From contig DUKX01000123.1 of NCBI GenBank assembly GCA_013329085.1, positions 1 through 9,766 of the forward strand: a stretch of 9,766 bases of DNA. The letters run 5' to 3'. Shown here piece after piece: positions 1 through 7,514 of the stretch. The stretch's first letter is position 1, and each line of letters begins with the position of its first letter. Both the position numbers and the translations under genes were made by a program. Under the pieces are notes generated by a model. It did no database searches. It had not been told where the DNA came from and saw only the letters and a program-made list of their open reading frames with translations. The stretch comes from Methanofastidiosum sp. GTDB lineage: Archaea > Methanobacteriota_B > Thermococci > Methanofastidiosales > Methanofastidiosaceae.

Positions 1-1
1 A

Positions 2-1966
2 GATTATCTAAAAAATAAAATAAATACGCCTTTAAAAAATAAGGAAAAACTTATTGCTTTAAGAAAGGCCTTCAAAACAACAAGAGATAGACAAAATGAA
101 AATAAATTTTTATTCCCAGACTTAGATCAGAGAAAGGAAAGATTAAAAAAATCTAGAGATTTTTCAATTGGGAATAAAGAACTTCTTTTTCAGGCTATAA
201 AAAATTTTGAAAAAAATGGTTTCAAAGTATTCTACTCCAAGACTAAAGAGGATGCTATTGATTTTATACTAAAAGAGATAGGTGATGAGAAATTAGTAGT
301 AAAGTCTAAATCAAATGTCACAAAAGAAATAGGTCTTCACGAGCATTTAGAAGAAAAAGGCATTGAAGTTATTGAAACAGATCTTGGGGATTATATAATT
401 CAACTTTCTAAAGAAAAACCTGCGCACCCTACAGGACCTGCATGCCATCTTTCAAGGTATGATATTGCAAAGATATTCTCCGAGGCTTTTGGGGAAGATT
501 TTGAACCTGATCCCCTTGTTCTCACGAAAATAGGTAAGGAAAAAATTAGAAATTATATAGAAAAATCAAAGATAGGCATAACTGGTGCAAATGCAATATG
601 TGCTGAAGAAGGTGCTGCTATAATAATAAACAATGAAGGCAATATTAATCTTGTACAGATGAGGGAGAAAAAGCATATAATCGTAACATCAATTGATAAA
701 CTTTATCCAAATATTGAAGAAGCCATTAACATGCTAAAGCTCTGTACATATTACGCAACAGGTGCCTCTATTACATCTTATATTGAAATTATCGCAGGAA
801 TATCAAAGACAGCCGATATTGAGAAAATGCTTTTCAAGGGAATGCAAGGCCCAGGAGAAGTCATTTTAGTTATAGTTGATAATGGAAGAACTGAGGCTTT
901 TGAAAAGGGCTACAAAAATCTATTTTATTGTATAGGATGCGGTAACTGTCTTCTAGACTGCCCAGTATACTATGTCGTAGGAAACGAGTATGGGTATAAA
1001 GGCTATCTTGGCGGCAGAGGAACTTCTGCATCTTACTTTTTAGAGGATCAAAATACCTCTTTAGAAAATGGGCTTTTTTTCTGCACTACGTGCAATAACT
1101 GTGAGATATCATGCCCAGTTGGGATCGGAAATGCAGATTATTCGGAAAGACTAAGAGAAAATGTTTCTTCAAGTGGAAAGAGTTTCCCAACTCATGAAAA
1201 AATAATTGAAAATATAAAAAAGTCTAAAAATCCGTTTAATGAATATTCTCCAAAACAATTGAAGAAAGGAAACGAAGTTGTGTATTTTAGAGGTTGTATG
1301 GGATTATATCGAGAAAAAGGCATCGCCGACTCTACAATGAAACTCCTTGAGAAAGCAAATGTTTCATATGCTCTTGTCGATGAAGTTTGCTGTGGTTCAG
1401 TTGCACTTAGGACTGGAAATAAAGAAATAGCTAAAGAGCTTGCAAAAGAGAATTTAGAAAAGATTAAACAGACCGGAGCCAATACCGTCATATTTTCGTG
1501 TGCTGGTTGTCTTAGAACATTTATTAAAGATTATCCAACTTTTGAATATAGCAATCTAAAACTTCTTCATTCGTCACAATACTTCCTTGAACTTATCAAA
1601 GAAGGGAGATTAAAATTAAAGAGCGGGAAAAAGCTGAAATTGACCTTCCATGACCCCTGCCATATGGGCAGACATCTTAAGATATATGATGAGCCAAGAG
1701 AAATAATAAAAGGACTACCCAATGTCGAATTTGTGGAAATGAAAAGAGTAAAAGAAGACTCAAGATGCTGTGGCGCTGGTGGCGGCGTGAAATCACTATT
1801 TGGAGACTTATCTATTGCCATGGCTAATGAAAGAATTAATGATGCGAAGGAAGTTGAAGCAGAGATTATAGTTTCTACCTGTCCTTTCTGTAAGAGAAAT
1901 CTAAAGGATGCTTCAGAAATGGAAGTCATTGACCTTTCAGAATTGCTTTTAGAGTATTATAGTTAA
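2..1966 (+). CDS. lutB: LUD-domain iron-sulfur protein, LutB-LutA (LldF-LldE) fusion, 5'-partial
   Basis: The frame is open from base 2 to the TAA at 1964-1966, giving at least 654 residues; the start lies left of the window. The ATG at 659 is internal, because the LUD domain is already recognisable before it (VVKSKSNVTKEIGL, VIETDLGDYIIQL, GITGANAICAEEGAA). By comparison with bacterial LutB, only about ten residues seem to be missing. Order: LUD domain (visible residues about 60-300); two 4Fe-4S motifs, CIGCGNCLLDCP (310-321) and CTTCNNCEISCP (361-372); then two complete CCG domains with C-x30-CCG-x34-CxxC and C-x35-CCG-x34-CxxC. In Bacillus the LUD/4Fe-4S part is LutB and the CCG pair is LutA; here they are one chain, as I recall for Desulfovibrio LldEF. 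CCG domains bind clusters in HdrB-like proteins. The likely role is cytoplasmic electron transfer during lactate or other 2-hydroxyacid oxidation. No flavin dehydrogenase or LutC is visible, so the substrate is inferred. Confidence 0.9.
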   Translation, partial: DYLKNKINTPLKNKEKLIALRKAFKTTRDRQNENKFLFPDLDQRKERLKKSRDFSIGNKELLFQAIKNFEKNGFKVFYSKTKEDAIDFILKEIGDEKLVVKSKSNVTKEIGLHEHLEEKGIEVIETDLGDYIIQLSKEKPAHPTGPACHLSRYDIAKIFSEAFGEDFEPDPLVLTKIGKEKIRNYIEKSKIGITGANAICAEEGAAIIINNEGNINLVQMREKKHIIVTSIDKLYPNIEEAINMLKLCTYYATGASITSYIEIIAGISKTADIEKMLFKGMQGPGEVILVIVDNGRTEAFEKGYKNLFYCIGCGNCLLDCPVYYVVGNEYGYKGYLGGRGTSASYFLEDQNTSLENGLFFCTTCNNCEISCPVGIGNADYSERLRENVSSSGKSFPTHEKIIENIKKSKNPFNEYSPKQLKKGNEVVYFRGCMGLYREKGIADSTMKLLEKANVSYALVDEVCCGSVALRTGNKEIAKELAKENLEKIKQTGANTVIFSCAGCLRTFIKDYPTFEYSNLKLLHSSQYFLELIKEGRLKLKSGKKLKLTFHDPCHMGRHLKIYDEPREIIKGLPNVEFVEMKRVKEDSRCCGAGGGVKSLFGDLSIAMANERINDAKEVEAEIIVSTCPFCKRNLKDASEMEVIDLSELLLEYYS

Positions 1967-1973
1967 TAAAATA

Positions 1974-2035
1974 TTTTTATTTTAGAACAATATCCGACAA
2001 TTATATATTATTAACGTATATTGTTTTAATTTTTT
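1974..2035 (+). terminator. T-rich termination region after the LUD/CCG gene
   Basis: A T5 run (1974-1978) follows the stop codon by seven bases and sits in an AT-only near-palindrome. A T6 run follows at 2030-2035. Archaeal RNA polymerase commonly stops at U-tracts without a strong hairpin. The tracts lie before the acs TATA box, which fits separate transcription of the two genes. Confidence 0.4.
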
Positions 2036-2045
2036 ATTAAATATT

Positions 2046-2060
2046 AGAAAAACTTATAAA
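2046..2060 (+). promoter_or_regulatory. Archaeal BRE/TATA promoter of acs
   Basis: CTTATAAA (2053-2060) is preceded directly by the A-rich BRE-like AGAAAAA (2046-2052). Transcription would start about 26 bp past the box centre, near 2083, leaving a leader of about 35 bases before the ATG at 2119. The leader carries GGGGAG (2107-2112) as a Shine-Dalgarno site. A second TATA-like stretch, TTATATAT at 2001-2008, is followed by T-runs and looks less likely. Confidence 0.65.
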
Positions 2061-2118
2061 GGGTTCAAAAGTTAAGTAAGTAGTCGTTATAATATTTGAA
2101 AAGTGTGGGGAGTTAAGT

Positions 2119-4077
2119 ATGGTATCTGTAAAGGGAAAGTCCCTTGAGGGATTATTAACTGAATTTAGAAGATTTTATCCTTCAACAGAATTTAAGGAAA
2201 AGGCACATATAACGAATAAAGAAATATTTGAAAAGTCTGAAGAAGATCCAGAAAAATTTTGGGCAAGTTATGCTTCTGAACTCCACTGGTATAAAAAATG
2301 GGACAAAGTGTTGGAGTGGAATCCGCCCCATTCAAAATGGTTCGTGAATGGAGAGATAAATTTATGTTACAACTGCGTGGATAGGCATATCAAAAATGGT
2401 GGCAGAAACAAGGCGGCCATAATATGGGAAGGGGAGCCAGGTGACACTAAAACTCTTACTTACTGGGACCTTTACAGAGAAGTAAATAAATTTTCTAATG
2501 TTCTAAAAAAACTTGGAGTTGTAAAAGGTGACAGGGTAGCTATTTACATGCCAATGATCCCTGAAGCCGTAATCGCCATGTTAGCATGTGCTAGAATAGG
2601 CGCAATACATATGGTTGTATTTGGTGGTTTTAGTTCTGAGGCTTTGAGAGACAGAATAAATGATTGCAAAGCAAAATTATTAATTACTGCAGACGGAGGG
2701 TATAGGCGGGGTAGTTTAATTCCACTAAAACATGATTCAGATTATGCAGTCAAGGACACCCCGTCCATTGAAAATGTATTAATCATAAAGAGAGGAGAAT
2801 TTCCTCTTAGAATTAAGAAAGGTAGAGATGTCTGGTGGCACGAGTTAGCAGATGAAGTTGATCCTTATTGTGAACCTGAACCCATGAATTCAGATGACAG
2901 TTTGTTTATTTTATACACATCGGGGACAACAGGCAAACCAAAGGGAGTTGTCCATTCTACAGGGGGATATTTGACTGGTGTTTATACTACAAGCAAGCTA
3001 ATATTTGACATGAAGGACCAAGATGTTTTTTGGTGCACCGCAGATATAGGCTGGATAACAGGTCACAGTTACATTGTCTATGGGCCTCTTGCAGTTGGGG
3101 CTACTCTTTTCATGTATGAAGGTGCTCCTGATTGGCCAGAAATGGATAGATACTGGAGAATTATAGACAAATACGGAGTTACGATATTTTACACTGCACC
3201 TACTGCTATTAGGGCTTTCATGAAAGCTGGAACAGAATTTCTAAAGCCTTTCTCCTTGGAAACATTAAGATTATTGGGAAGTGTTGGAGAACCTATAAAT
3301 CCAGAAGCTTGGATATGGTATTATACTCACATAGGAAAGAAAAGATGTCCTATCGTTGATACTTGGTGGCAAACTGAAACAGGAATGATAATGATAACAA
3401 CTCTTCCCGGATACCATACAATGAAACCCGGGCATGCTGGATTCCCTTTTCCCGGAGTTTCCTTGGACATCTTAAATGAAGCAGGAAATCCCGTCGAGCC
3501 TGACGAGGGGGGATATCTTGTTTTAAAAAATCCTTGGCCCTCGATGCTAAAGGGCATATACGGAGATGAAGAAAAGTATCTTGAAAAGTACTGGGGTAAA
3601 TGGAACGGAAAGTGTTATTTTACAGGCGATGGTGCAAGACGAGATAGCGAAGGATATCTAATGCTTCTTGGGAGGGTAGATGATGTTCTTTCAATAGCAG
3701 GTCACAGAGTAGGAACTATGGAAGTTGAAAGCGCATTGGTATCGCATCCTGCAGTTGCAGAAGCTGCTGTTGTAGGAATTACTCATGAAATAACTGGACA
3801 AGCAATAGTGGGATTCATCGTTTTGAGAGACAGTATTGACAAAGACTTTGATCTTGAAGATGCTATAAGAGAACATGTTGTAAAAAAAATAGGGCCTATT
3901 GTAAGACCAAGAAAAATAATATTTACAAGTGAACTACCAAAGACTAGAAGTGGGAAAATAATGAGAAGACTGCTTAAAGACATTGCAGAAGGAAAAGTTC
4001 TTGGGGATACAACAACACTTACCGAACCCGAAGTCATTGATACACTAAAAAAACAGTATGAAGATATTGAAGGTTAA
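2119..4077 (+). CDS. acs: Acetyl-CoA synthetase, AMP-forming
   Basis: It converts acetate, ATP and CoA to acetyl-CoA, AMP and PPi through an acetyl-adenylate in the cytoplasm. The 652-residue length is normal for Acs. Visible marks are an N-terminal Acs region ([20 protein letters not shown], about 47-66), the CoA-site YRRG (195-198), the ATP loop [11 protein letters not shown] (266-276), [12 protein letters not shown] (307-318), [12 protein letters not shown] (387-398), DTWWQTETG (414-422), whose second Trp matches the residue that limits the acyl pocket to acetate, FTGDGARRD (501-509), the hinge [13 protein letters not shown] (518-530), and PKTRSGK with catalytic Lys613. That lysine is the acetylation target in bacterial Acs. 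The ATG has an SD site GGGGAG six bases upstream. In an AT-rich archaeon the likely use is acetate assimilation. Its stop overlaps the convergent KH gene by four bases. The substrate call rests on the Trp and overall fit; propionate use is not excluded. Confidence 0.96.
   Translation: MVSVKGKSLEGLLTEFRRFYPSTEFKEKAHITNKEIFEKSEEDPEKFWASYASELHWYKKWDKVLEWNPPHSKWFVNGEINLCYNCVDRHIKNGGRNKAAIIWEGEPGDTKTLTYWDLYREVNKFSNVLKKLGVVKGDRVAIYMPMIPEAVIAMLACARIGAIHMVVFGGFSSEALRDRINDCKAKLLITADGGYRRGSLIPLKHDSDYAVKDTPSIENVLIIKRGEFPLRIKKGRDVWWHELADEVDPYCEPEPMNSDDSLFILYTSGTTGKPKGVVHSTGGYLTGVYTTSKLIFDMKDQDVFWCTADIGWITGHSYIVYGPLAVGATLFMYEGAPDWPEMDRYWRIIDKYGVTIFYTAPTAIRAFMKAGTEFLKPFSLETLRLLGSVGEPINPEAWIWYYTHIGKKRCPIVDTWWQTETGMIMITTLPGYHTMKPGHAGFPFPGVSLDILNEAGNPVEPDEGGYLVLKNPWPSMLKGIYGDEEKYLEKYWGKWNGKCYFTGDGARRDSEGYLMLLGRVDDVLSIAGHRVGTMEVESALVSHPAVAEAAVVGITHEITGQAIVGFIVLRDSIDKDFDLEDAIREHVVKKIGPIVRPRKIIFTSELPKTRSGKIMRRLLKDIAEGKVLGDTTTLTEPEVIDTLKKQYEDIEG
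4047..4053 (-). terminator. T7 tract downstream of the aIF1A-Rio1-KH run
   Basis: On the minus strand this is a run of seven T, 21 bases past the KH stop codon. It lies inside the acs coding region, where the plus strand encodes the Lys-Lys of [12 protein letters not shown]-tract of this length is a plausible archaeal terminator. No hairpin is evident. Confidence 0.4.
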
Positions 4078-4631
4078 AAATCTAAATTATCTCCAATATC
4101 TCTCACTTTATCTTTTTTTCTTTTCTCTAAATACTTGTATACTATTGAATGTGGCTTTCCTTCCAATATCATCTCTAAAGCTTCTTTTGCATCTGCAGCA
4201 CCATCATAATCCCCTATGACAGAAACAGTTTTACCATAAACACAGATATCTGTATTTGTAAGATCTTCAATTGTTTTTCGTGTGTTGCCATCCTTTCCAA
4301 TGATCCTGCCCCTTTGTCTTTCCCAAGCTTTGGAAGATTTTCCGAGGTAATCTGGGAGATAAATCATTTCAAATATAAAGACATCACTAAAAATTTTAGA
4401 AGCTTTTTCGAAAGGAAATCCTCTGCCTATGGCTCTGACAATGTCTCGTGCCTTCCATAAATTTAAAGGTTCTTCTGCACCGTCCTTTTGAAAAATTCTG
4501 ACAAGACCTTCTTCACTGTCAATTTCAAGTTTTACTGAAAGCCTCTTCTCAATATGCCTCTTTACTTCGCCTTCTTTTCCAATAAGAACGCCTAATCTAT
4601 CCTGAGGTATCTTTACAAATTCTTCACTCAT
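4074..4631 (-). CDS. Archaeal two-KH-domain RNA-binding protein, Dim2/Pno1 (Krr1) family
   Basis: 185 residues with two KH domains: KH1 at about 4-50 with the RNA-gripping loop GKEG (18-21), and KH2 at about 88-150 with GKDG (112-115). Between them [17 protein letters not shown] (61-77) matches the segment typical of Dim2/Pno1 proteins. Eukaryotic Dim2/Pno1 binds the 3' end region of pre-18S rRNA during small-subunit maturation, and archaeal Dim2 is thought to bind near the 16S 3' end. The tail is Lys-rich (EKRKKDK). The ATG overlaps the end of rio1 by eight bases and has AGGGG (minus strand of 4639-4643) seven bases upstream, inside rio1. The neighbour Rio1 works in the same 40S/30S maturation step, which supports the assignment. 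The tail overlaps acs by four bases within a TTAA that supplies both TAA stops. Confidence 0.9.
   Translation of the reverse strand: MSEEFVKIPQDRLGVLIGKEGEVKRHIEKRLSVKLEIDSEEGLVRIFQKDGAEEPLNLWKARDIVRAIGRGFPFEKASKIFSDVFIFEMIYLPDYLGKSSKAWERQRGRIIGKDGNTRKTIEDLTNTDICVYGKTVSVIGDYDGAADAKEALEMILEGKPHSIVYKYLEKRKKDKVRDIGDNLDF
4113..4119 (+). terminator. T7 tract downstream of acs
   Basis: Seven T in a row, within the pyrimidine-rich stretch 4111-4127, begin 36 bases after the acs stop. They lie antisense to the Lys-rich tail of the KH protein (EKRKKDK). This is a plausible U-tract terminator for acs. There is no intergenic space in which termination could otherwise occur. Confidence 0.4.
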
Positions 4632-5397
4632 TTAAAATCCCCTTTAACGTTTCATCCGCTTCAGGCATTTCAATATAATTTGAAAAATATCTAGTGATAT
4701 TTTCGATATCTCTTTTGAGGAAATCCTGTGCCATAATACTATCCTTTATAGTTCCCTGTGCAAAATCAATGAAGTAAATCTTTTTACCTATAAGTATATT
4801 ATACTCGCTTAAATCAGCATGAACTAGTCCTGCTTTGTACAATTTATCAACATTTTCTATTATACAATTGAAGTTCTTTTCAGGTTCTTTTGATTTATTA
4901 TCTTTTAAAGTAGGATATGCCTTCATATTCTTACCTAAAAATTCCATTATCAAAACATTGTTTCGTGTTAGGATTGGTTTAGGAACATTAATAACTTCAC
5001 TTGCTATCTTCAAATTCTTAAATTCTCTTTTCGCCCACGCAAATACTGTACTTCTCTTATCTTTTTTTGTATAGTAAAATCGTGGGTCTCCTACAAGATA
5101 CGAATACATCTTATTAAAGTTAGAAGTTGCAATTCGATAAATTTTAACGGCAATCTCTTTTCCATCTCTGTCTTTTCCATAAAAGACGTTTGCTTCTTTC
5201 CCCGTTGCAATCTCACCATTTAATGAATCAATATACCCATTATTCATAAGTTTAAAGAGTGTGAGACGCGTTGATTGGTCAAAGACTTCATCCCTGACCT
5301 TAAATATATCAGAATCTCTATCTACCCTTTCACGCTTTAAGTTCTTAATATCTTCTTTTCTTTCATAAACATCTATATGATCTTCAATGTCGCCCAT
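4624..5397 (-). CDS. rio1: RIO-type serine kinase/ATPase Rio1
   Basis: 257 residues with an N-terminal helical region (about 1-55) and a RIO kinase core. Motifs: ATP loop ATGKEANVF (64-72), ATP-binding Lys85 in AVKIYR, LVGDPRFYY (101-109), catalytic loop HADLSEYN with Asp195 and Asn200, and metal-binding Asp211 in IDFAQGT. All residues needed for catalysis are present. The metal motif reads IDFAQ rather than the IDxxQ forms I recall best, within family variation. Rio1 acts as an ATPase/kinase in late small-subunit maturation and in release of assembly factors. It starts three bases after the aIF1A stop, with no clear SD site, so translation probably continues by coupling from aIF1A. It overlaps the KH gene by eight bases. 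The aIF1A-Rio1-KH order is a familiar archaeal arrangement. Confidence 0.94.
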   Translation of the reverse strand: MGDIEDHIDVYERKEDIKNLKRERVDRDSDIFKVRDEVFDQSTRLTLFKLMNNGYIDSLNGEIATGKEANVFYGKDRDGKEIAVKIYRIATSNFNKMYSYLVGDPRFYYTKKDKRSTVFAWAKREFKNLKIASEVINVPKPILTRNNVLIMEFLGKNMKAYPTLKDNKSKEPEKNFNCIIENVDKLYKAGLVHADLSEYNILIGKKIYFIDFAQGTIKDSIMAQDFLKRDIENITRYFSNYIEMPEADETLKGILNE

Positions 5398-5400
5398 AAT

Positions 5401-5712
5401 CTAAAGAGTCATGTAGCCGTTATCAATTAGCCACTTAGTCTGGGCCCTTGAATATCGGTATATGATATTTCCTCTTTCATCACCCTTAAGTTCCCATGGT
5501 TCTACTAGGACAACCATGCCCATTTTAATCCACAGTCTTCTCTTAAATTTCCCTGGAACAGAGCAAATCCTCTCTTTTCCATCTGTACACCTAACTTTCA
5601 TTCTGCCTGCACCAAGCATCTGATCGACAACGCCCAATACTTCTCCCTTTTGAGGAGTTCTCGTTCTCTGGACCTGTTCCTCATCACCAGTATTTCTAGG
5701 TTGATATTTCAG
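5401..5712 (-). CDS. eif1A: Translation initiation factor aIF1A, apparent CTG start
   Basis: An OB-fold initiation factor that binds the A-site region of the 30S subunit. The core is clear: EVLGVVDQMLGAGRMKVRC, PGKFKRRLWIKMGMVVLVEPW, and YSRAQTKWLIDNGY near the C-terminus. The frame has no ATG or GTG start. The only TTG (minus strand of 5635-5637) would cut the protein to 78 residues and remove the conserved tail RTRTPQKGE, which is plainly coded upstream. The frame stays open to a TAA at 5734-5736. A perfect SD AGGAGG (minus strand of 5719-5724) stands six bases before CTG at 5710-5712, giving 103 residues, a normal length for aIF1A. I therefore choose CTG; an ATG-to-CTG sequencing error is the main alternative. 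The SD overlaps the TyrRS stop codon. Confidence 0.88.
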   Translation of the reverse strand: MKYQPRNTGDEEQVQRTRTPQKGEVLGVVDQMLGAGRMKVRCTDGKERICSVPGKFKRRLWIKMGMVVLVEPWELKGDERGNIIYRYSRAQTKWLIDNGYMTL

Positions 5713-5718
5713 ATAATC

Positions 5719-5724
5719 CCTCCT
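5719..5724 (-). promoter_or_regulatory. Shine-Dalgarno site deciding the aIF1A start
   Basis: AGGAGG on the minus strand, followed by GATTAT and then CTG. It is the strongest SD in the window and overlaps the TAG stop of TyrRS, so the two genes are probably translationally coupled. Its place fixes the start at 5712, where no ATG, GTG or TTG is available. Confidence 0.75.
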
Positions 5725-6679
5725 ATATAGACCTTATCTCACTTATAATTTCAACAAGATAATCAATAACGGATTTCTTCAAATCCATTGGATGGACTTC
5801 CTTTGATAAGTAAGCCCTTTCAAGTGAGTCGTATGAATCAAACTCTACATTACCCCCGTATTTTTCCGATCTTTTTATTTCAAAAGCACCGGTAATCTTT
5901 GGAAAGAGTATAAGACGAGCTATTTGAAGTAGAGGATTCTCCTCTTTTACTCCCATGGGACAATAAGCCTTATTAATTTTTTCCTTAATAGCTTGTTCTT
6001 CATCCCTAACTGATATCATACTTTCAGGTTTTGAGGAGCTCATTTTGTCACCAGGTCCTGTGAGTGAAGAAATAAGCGGGGTATGTAGACATACAAATGG
6101 CTTATAGTCTATTTTTGAAGAAAGCTCTCTGCCGAGCATGTGGATCTTCCTCTGCTCGATTCCTCCAATAGCCACATCTACTCCTAAGTATTTTATATCT
6201 ACAATCTGTAAGAAGGGGTATAGAACCTGGGATACCCTTGCATGTTCAATATCTCTTGCAATTACCTGCATACTTCTGAGGGCCCTATTGATAGTTGTAT
6301 CCAAAGAAAGATTGAATACATCATCAATATAATCTAATGATCTTTCAAATGAAGATCCCAATACGTATTCGGTGGACTTTAATCCAAATGACTTAAAGGT
6401 CTCTTCCCATATAGATGTCTGCTCGTGTATCCAATCCCAGTTTCCTTTTCTATTGAGCCACGTGTGCCAATCTGCAAATAAGACTTTTACTTTAAAGCCA
6501 GCTTTCTCCATATCTTTCAATTTAGACATTGTCACAAGATGACCAAGATGAACATCACCTGAAGTTTCATAACCACAGTAGCATACAGGCTCATTTTTAT
6601 TAGTCAATAAACCCAGTAGCTCTTCCGTAGTTACAACCTCTTCAGCATTTCTAGTTATAATCTCCAATCTATTGTCCAT
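5723..6679 (-). CDS. tyrS: Tyrosyl-tRNA synthetase, archaeal type
   Basis: A class I synthetase that charges tRNA-Tyr. 318 residues from the ATG at 6679, close to the Methanocaldococcus enzyme. Visible marks are the Tyr-pocket segment CYCGYETSG (33-41), HIGH motif HLGH (44-47), YPFLQIVDIKYLGVDVAIGG with the Asp that recognises the tyrosine hydroxyl, EQRKIHMLGREL, and KMSKS motif KMSSSK (212-217). A GTG three codons upstream (minus strand of 6686-6688) would add MFA, but it forms part of the SD AGGTG (6686-6690), six bases before the ATG, so I take the ATG. Only 24 bases separate it from the upstream glycosyltransferase, with no well-placed TATA box, so cotranscription is likely. It leads directly into aIF1A. 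The TrpRS alternative is ruled out by the M. jannaschii TyrRS-like pocket and C-terminal region (HPMDLK). Confidence 0.95.
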   Translation of the reverse strand: MDNRLEIITRNAEEVVTTEELLGLLTNKNEPVCYCGYETSGDVHLGHLVTMSKLKDMEKAGFKVKVLFADWHTWLNRKGNWDWIHEQTSIWEETFKSFGLKSTEYVLGSSFERSLDYIDDVFNLSLDTTINRALRSMQVIARDIEHARVSQVLYPFLQIVDIKYLGVDVAIGGIEQRKIHMLGRELSSKIDYKPFVCLHTPLISSLTGPGDKMSSSKPESMISVRDEEQAIKEKINKAYCPMGVKEENPLLQIARLILFPKITGAFEIKRSEKYGGNVEFDSYDSLERAYLSKEVHPMDLKKSVIDYLVEIISEIRSI

Positions 6680-6685
6680 GGCGAA

Positions 6686-6690
6686 CACCT
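6686..6690 (-). promoter_or_regulatory. Shine-Dalgarno site of tyrS
   Basis: AGGTG on the minus strand with a six-base gap to the ATG at 6679. The site contains the GTG that would otherwise be read as an earlier start, which argues for the ATG. Confidence 0.6.
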
Positions 6691-6703
6691 ATATTATTAG
6701 TAT

Positions 6704-7375
6704 TTATTTCTTTCTCATTTTGTAAAATTTAAGATAAAATAACAGATAAATAAATTTTGGGATGTCTAAAGCAGTGAAATGGGATTTTTCATCTCCATAA
6801 ATCGTTTCAATAGGCACTTCTTCAACTCTCATATGAAACTTTCCTACATAAGCCAAGACTTCTGTTTCTATATTGTATCTTTCTGATTCTAAGTGCATCT
6901 TCTCTAAAAAATCTCTCTTGATGGCCCTATATCCTGATTGAGTATCCTTTATATTTATGCCAAAGAATAATCTTATCAGAGCAGTCGAAATAAAGTTTGA
7001 TATCTTCCTAACGAATGGCATGGCCTTCGTATTTCCTAAAAATCGTGAACCTATTGTGATATCGGCCCTACCTTTTTGAATAGGTTCAACAAGTTTATAG
7101 ATGTCTTCTGGCTTATGTTGAAGGTCTGCATCAAGAAAAACAATAATATCTCCTTGGGATATCGAAATCCCAGTTCTCATTGCCCTCCCTTTACCATAAT
7201 TAACATCATGAGTTACAATCTTTGCGCCTGCTTTTTTTGCCATCTCCCCAGTTCTGTCCTTACTTCCATCGTCTACGACTATTTTTTCAAATATGTCCTT
7301 TGGGATTCTCTCTACCACCTCATGAATGCTTTGCTCTACGTTGAATGAAGGAATAACAACGGAAACTCGTTCCAT
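6704..7375 (-). CDS. GT2 family glycosyltransferase, dolichyl-phosphate mannose/glucose synthase-like
   Basis: 223 residues with a single GT-A domain of the DPM1 type. Visible are SVVIPSFNVEQSIHEVV (5-21), the nucleotide-binding DDGSKDRT, NYGKGRAMRTG, the metal-binding DxD as DADLQHKPED, GSRFLG, and the acceptor-side motif DTQSGYRAIKRDF. The C-terminus is short and hydrophobic then basic (KFIYLLFYLKFYKMRKK) and could lie on the membrane; there are no true transmembrane segments. It probably moves a sugar from an NDP- or GDP-sugar to a polyprenyl phosphate at the inner membrane face, for protein or lipid glycosylation. The sugar cannot be read from sequence. No SD precedes the ATG, but a TATA box lies 26 bp upstream, so the mRNA is probably leaderless. 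It heads the run into tyrS, aIF1A, rio1 and the KH gene; its link to translation is not obvious. Confidence 0.87.
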   Translation of the reverse strand: MERVSVVIPSFNVEQSIHEVVERIPKDIFEKIVVDDGSKDRTGEMAKKAGAKIVTHDVNYGKGRAMRTGISISQGDIIVFLDADLQHKPEDIYKLVEPIQKGRADITIGSRFLGNTKAMPFVRKISNFISTALIRLFFGINIKDTQSGYRAIKRDFLEKMHLESERYNIETEVLAYVGKFHMRVEEVPIETIYGDEKSHFTALDIPKFIYLLFYLKFYKMRKK

Positions 7376-7397
7376 GAAAATAAGAATAAAAAGAAGA

Positions 7398-7405
7398 TTT
7401 ATAAG
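7398..7405 (-). promoter_or_regulatory. TATA box of the glycosyltransferase-tyrS-aIF1A-rio1-KH run, leaderless
   Basis: CTTATAAA on the minus strand, the same octamer as the acs TATA box. Its centre is about 26 bp from the A of the ATG at 7375, so transcription should begin at or next to the start codon. The missing SD site fits this. Confidence 0.65.
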
Positions 7406-7472
7406 CCTTAAGATGATAGATAATTTCTCTTAAAGCATAAGACTATCTAATTTACTATAGTTTAATAAAAAG

Positions 7473-7480
7473 TTTTATAA
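7473..7480 (+). promoter_or_regulatory. TATA box of the small basic ORF
   Basis: TTTTATAA preceded by an A-rich BRE-like stretch (ATAAAAAG, 7465-7472). The expected start is near 7502, giving a leader of about a dozen bases that still includes the SD GGTGA at 7506-7510. It is divergent from the glycosyltransferase promoter; the boxes are about 75 bp apart. Confidence 0.55.
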
Positions 7481-7514
7481 GGCAATGAAAAATCTTTAAG
7501 AAAACGGTGAGTTT

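Noticed and set aside
659..661. ATG at 659 as the start of a 435-residue iron-sulfur protein
   Set aside because: The frame is open to the left edge and the upstream codons encode well-conserved LUD-domain sequence, so this Met is internal.
1997..2024. ACAAT...ATTGT inverted repeat upstream of the acs TATA box, as an operator
   Set aside because: Only five paired bases around a long AT-rich spacer; this is expected by chance in DNA of this composition.
5635..5637. TTG as the aIF1A start
   Set aside because: It has no SD site and would remove the conserved RTRTPQKGE tail and part of the first conserved strand.
6686..6688. GTG as the TyrRS start
   Set aside because: It lies inside the AGGTG Shine-Dalgarno site of the better-placed ATG at 6679.
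7414..7460. TAGATA...TATCTA pair between divergent promoters, as a hairpin or operator, and a nearby GATGATA as a C/D-box sRNA
   Set aside because: Only six pairs with a long loop, and no matching D box or guide layout; too weak to call.
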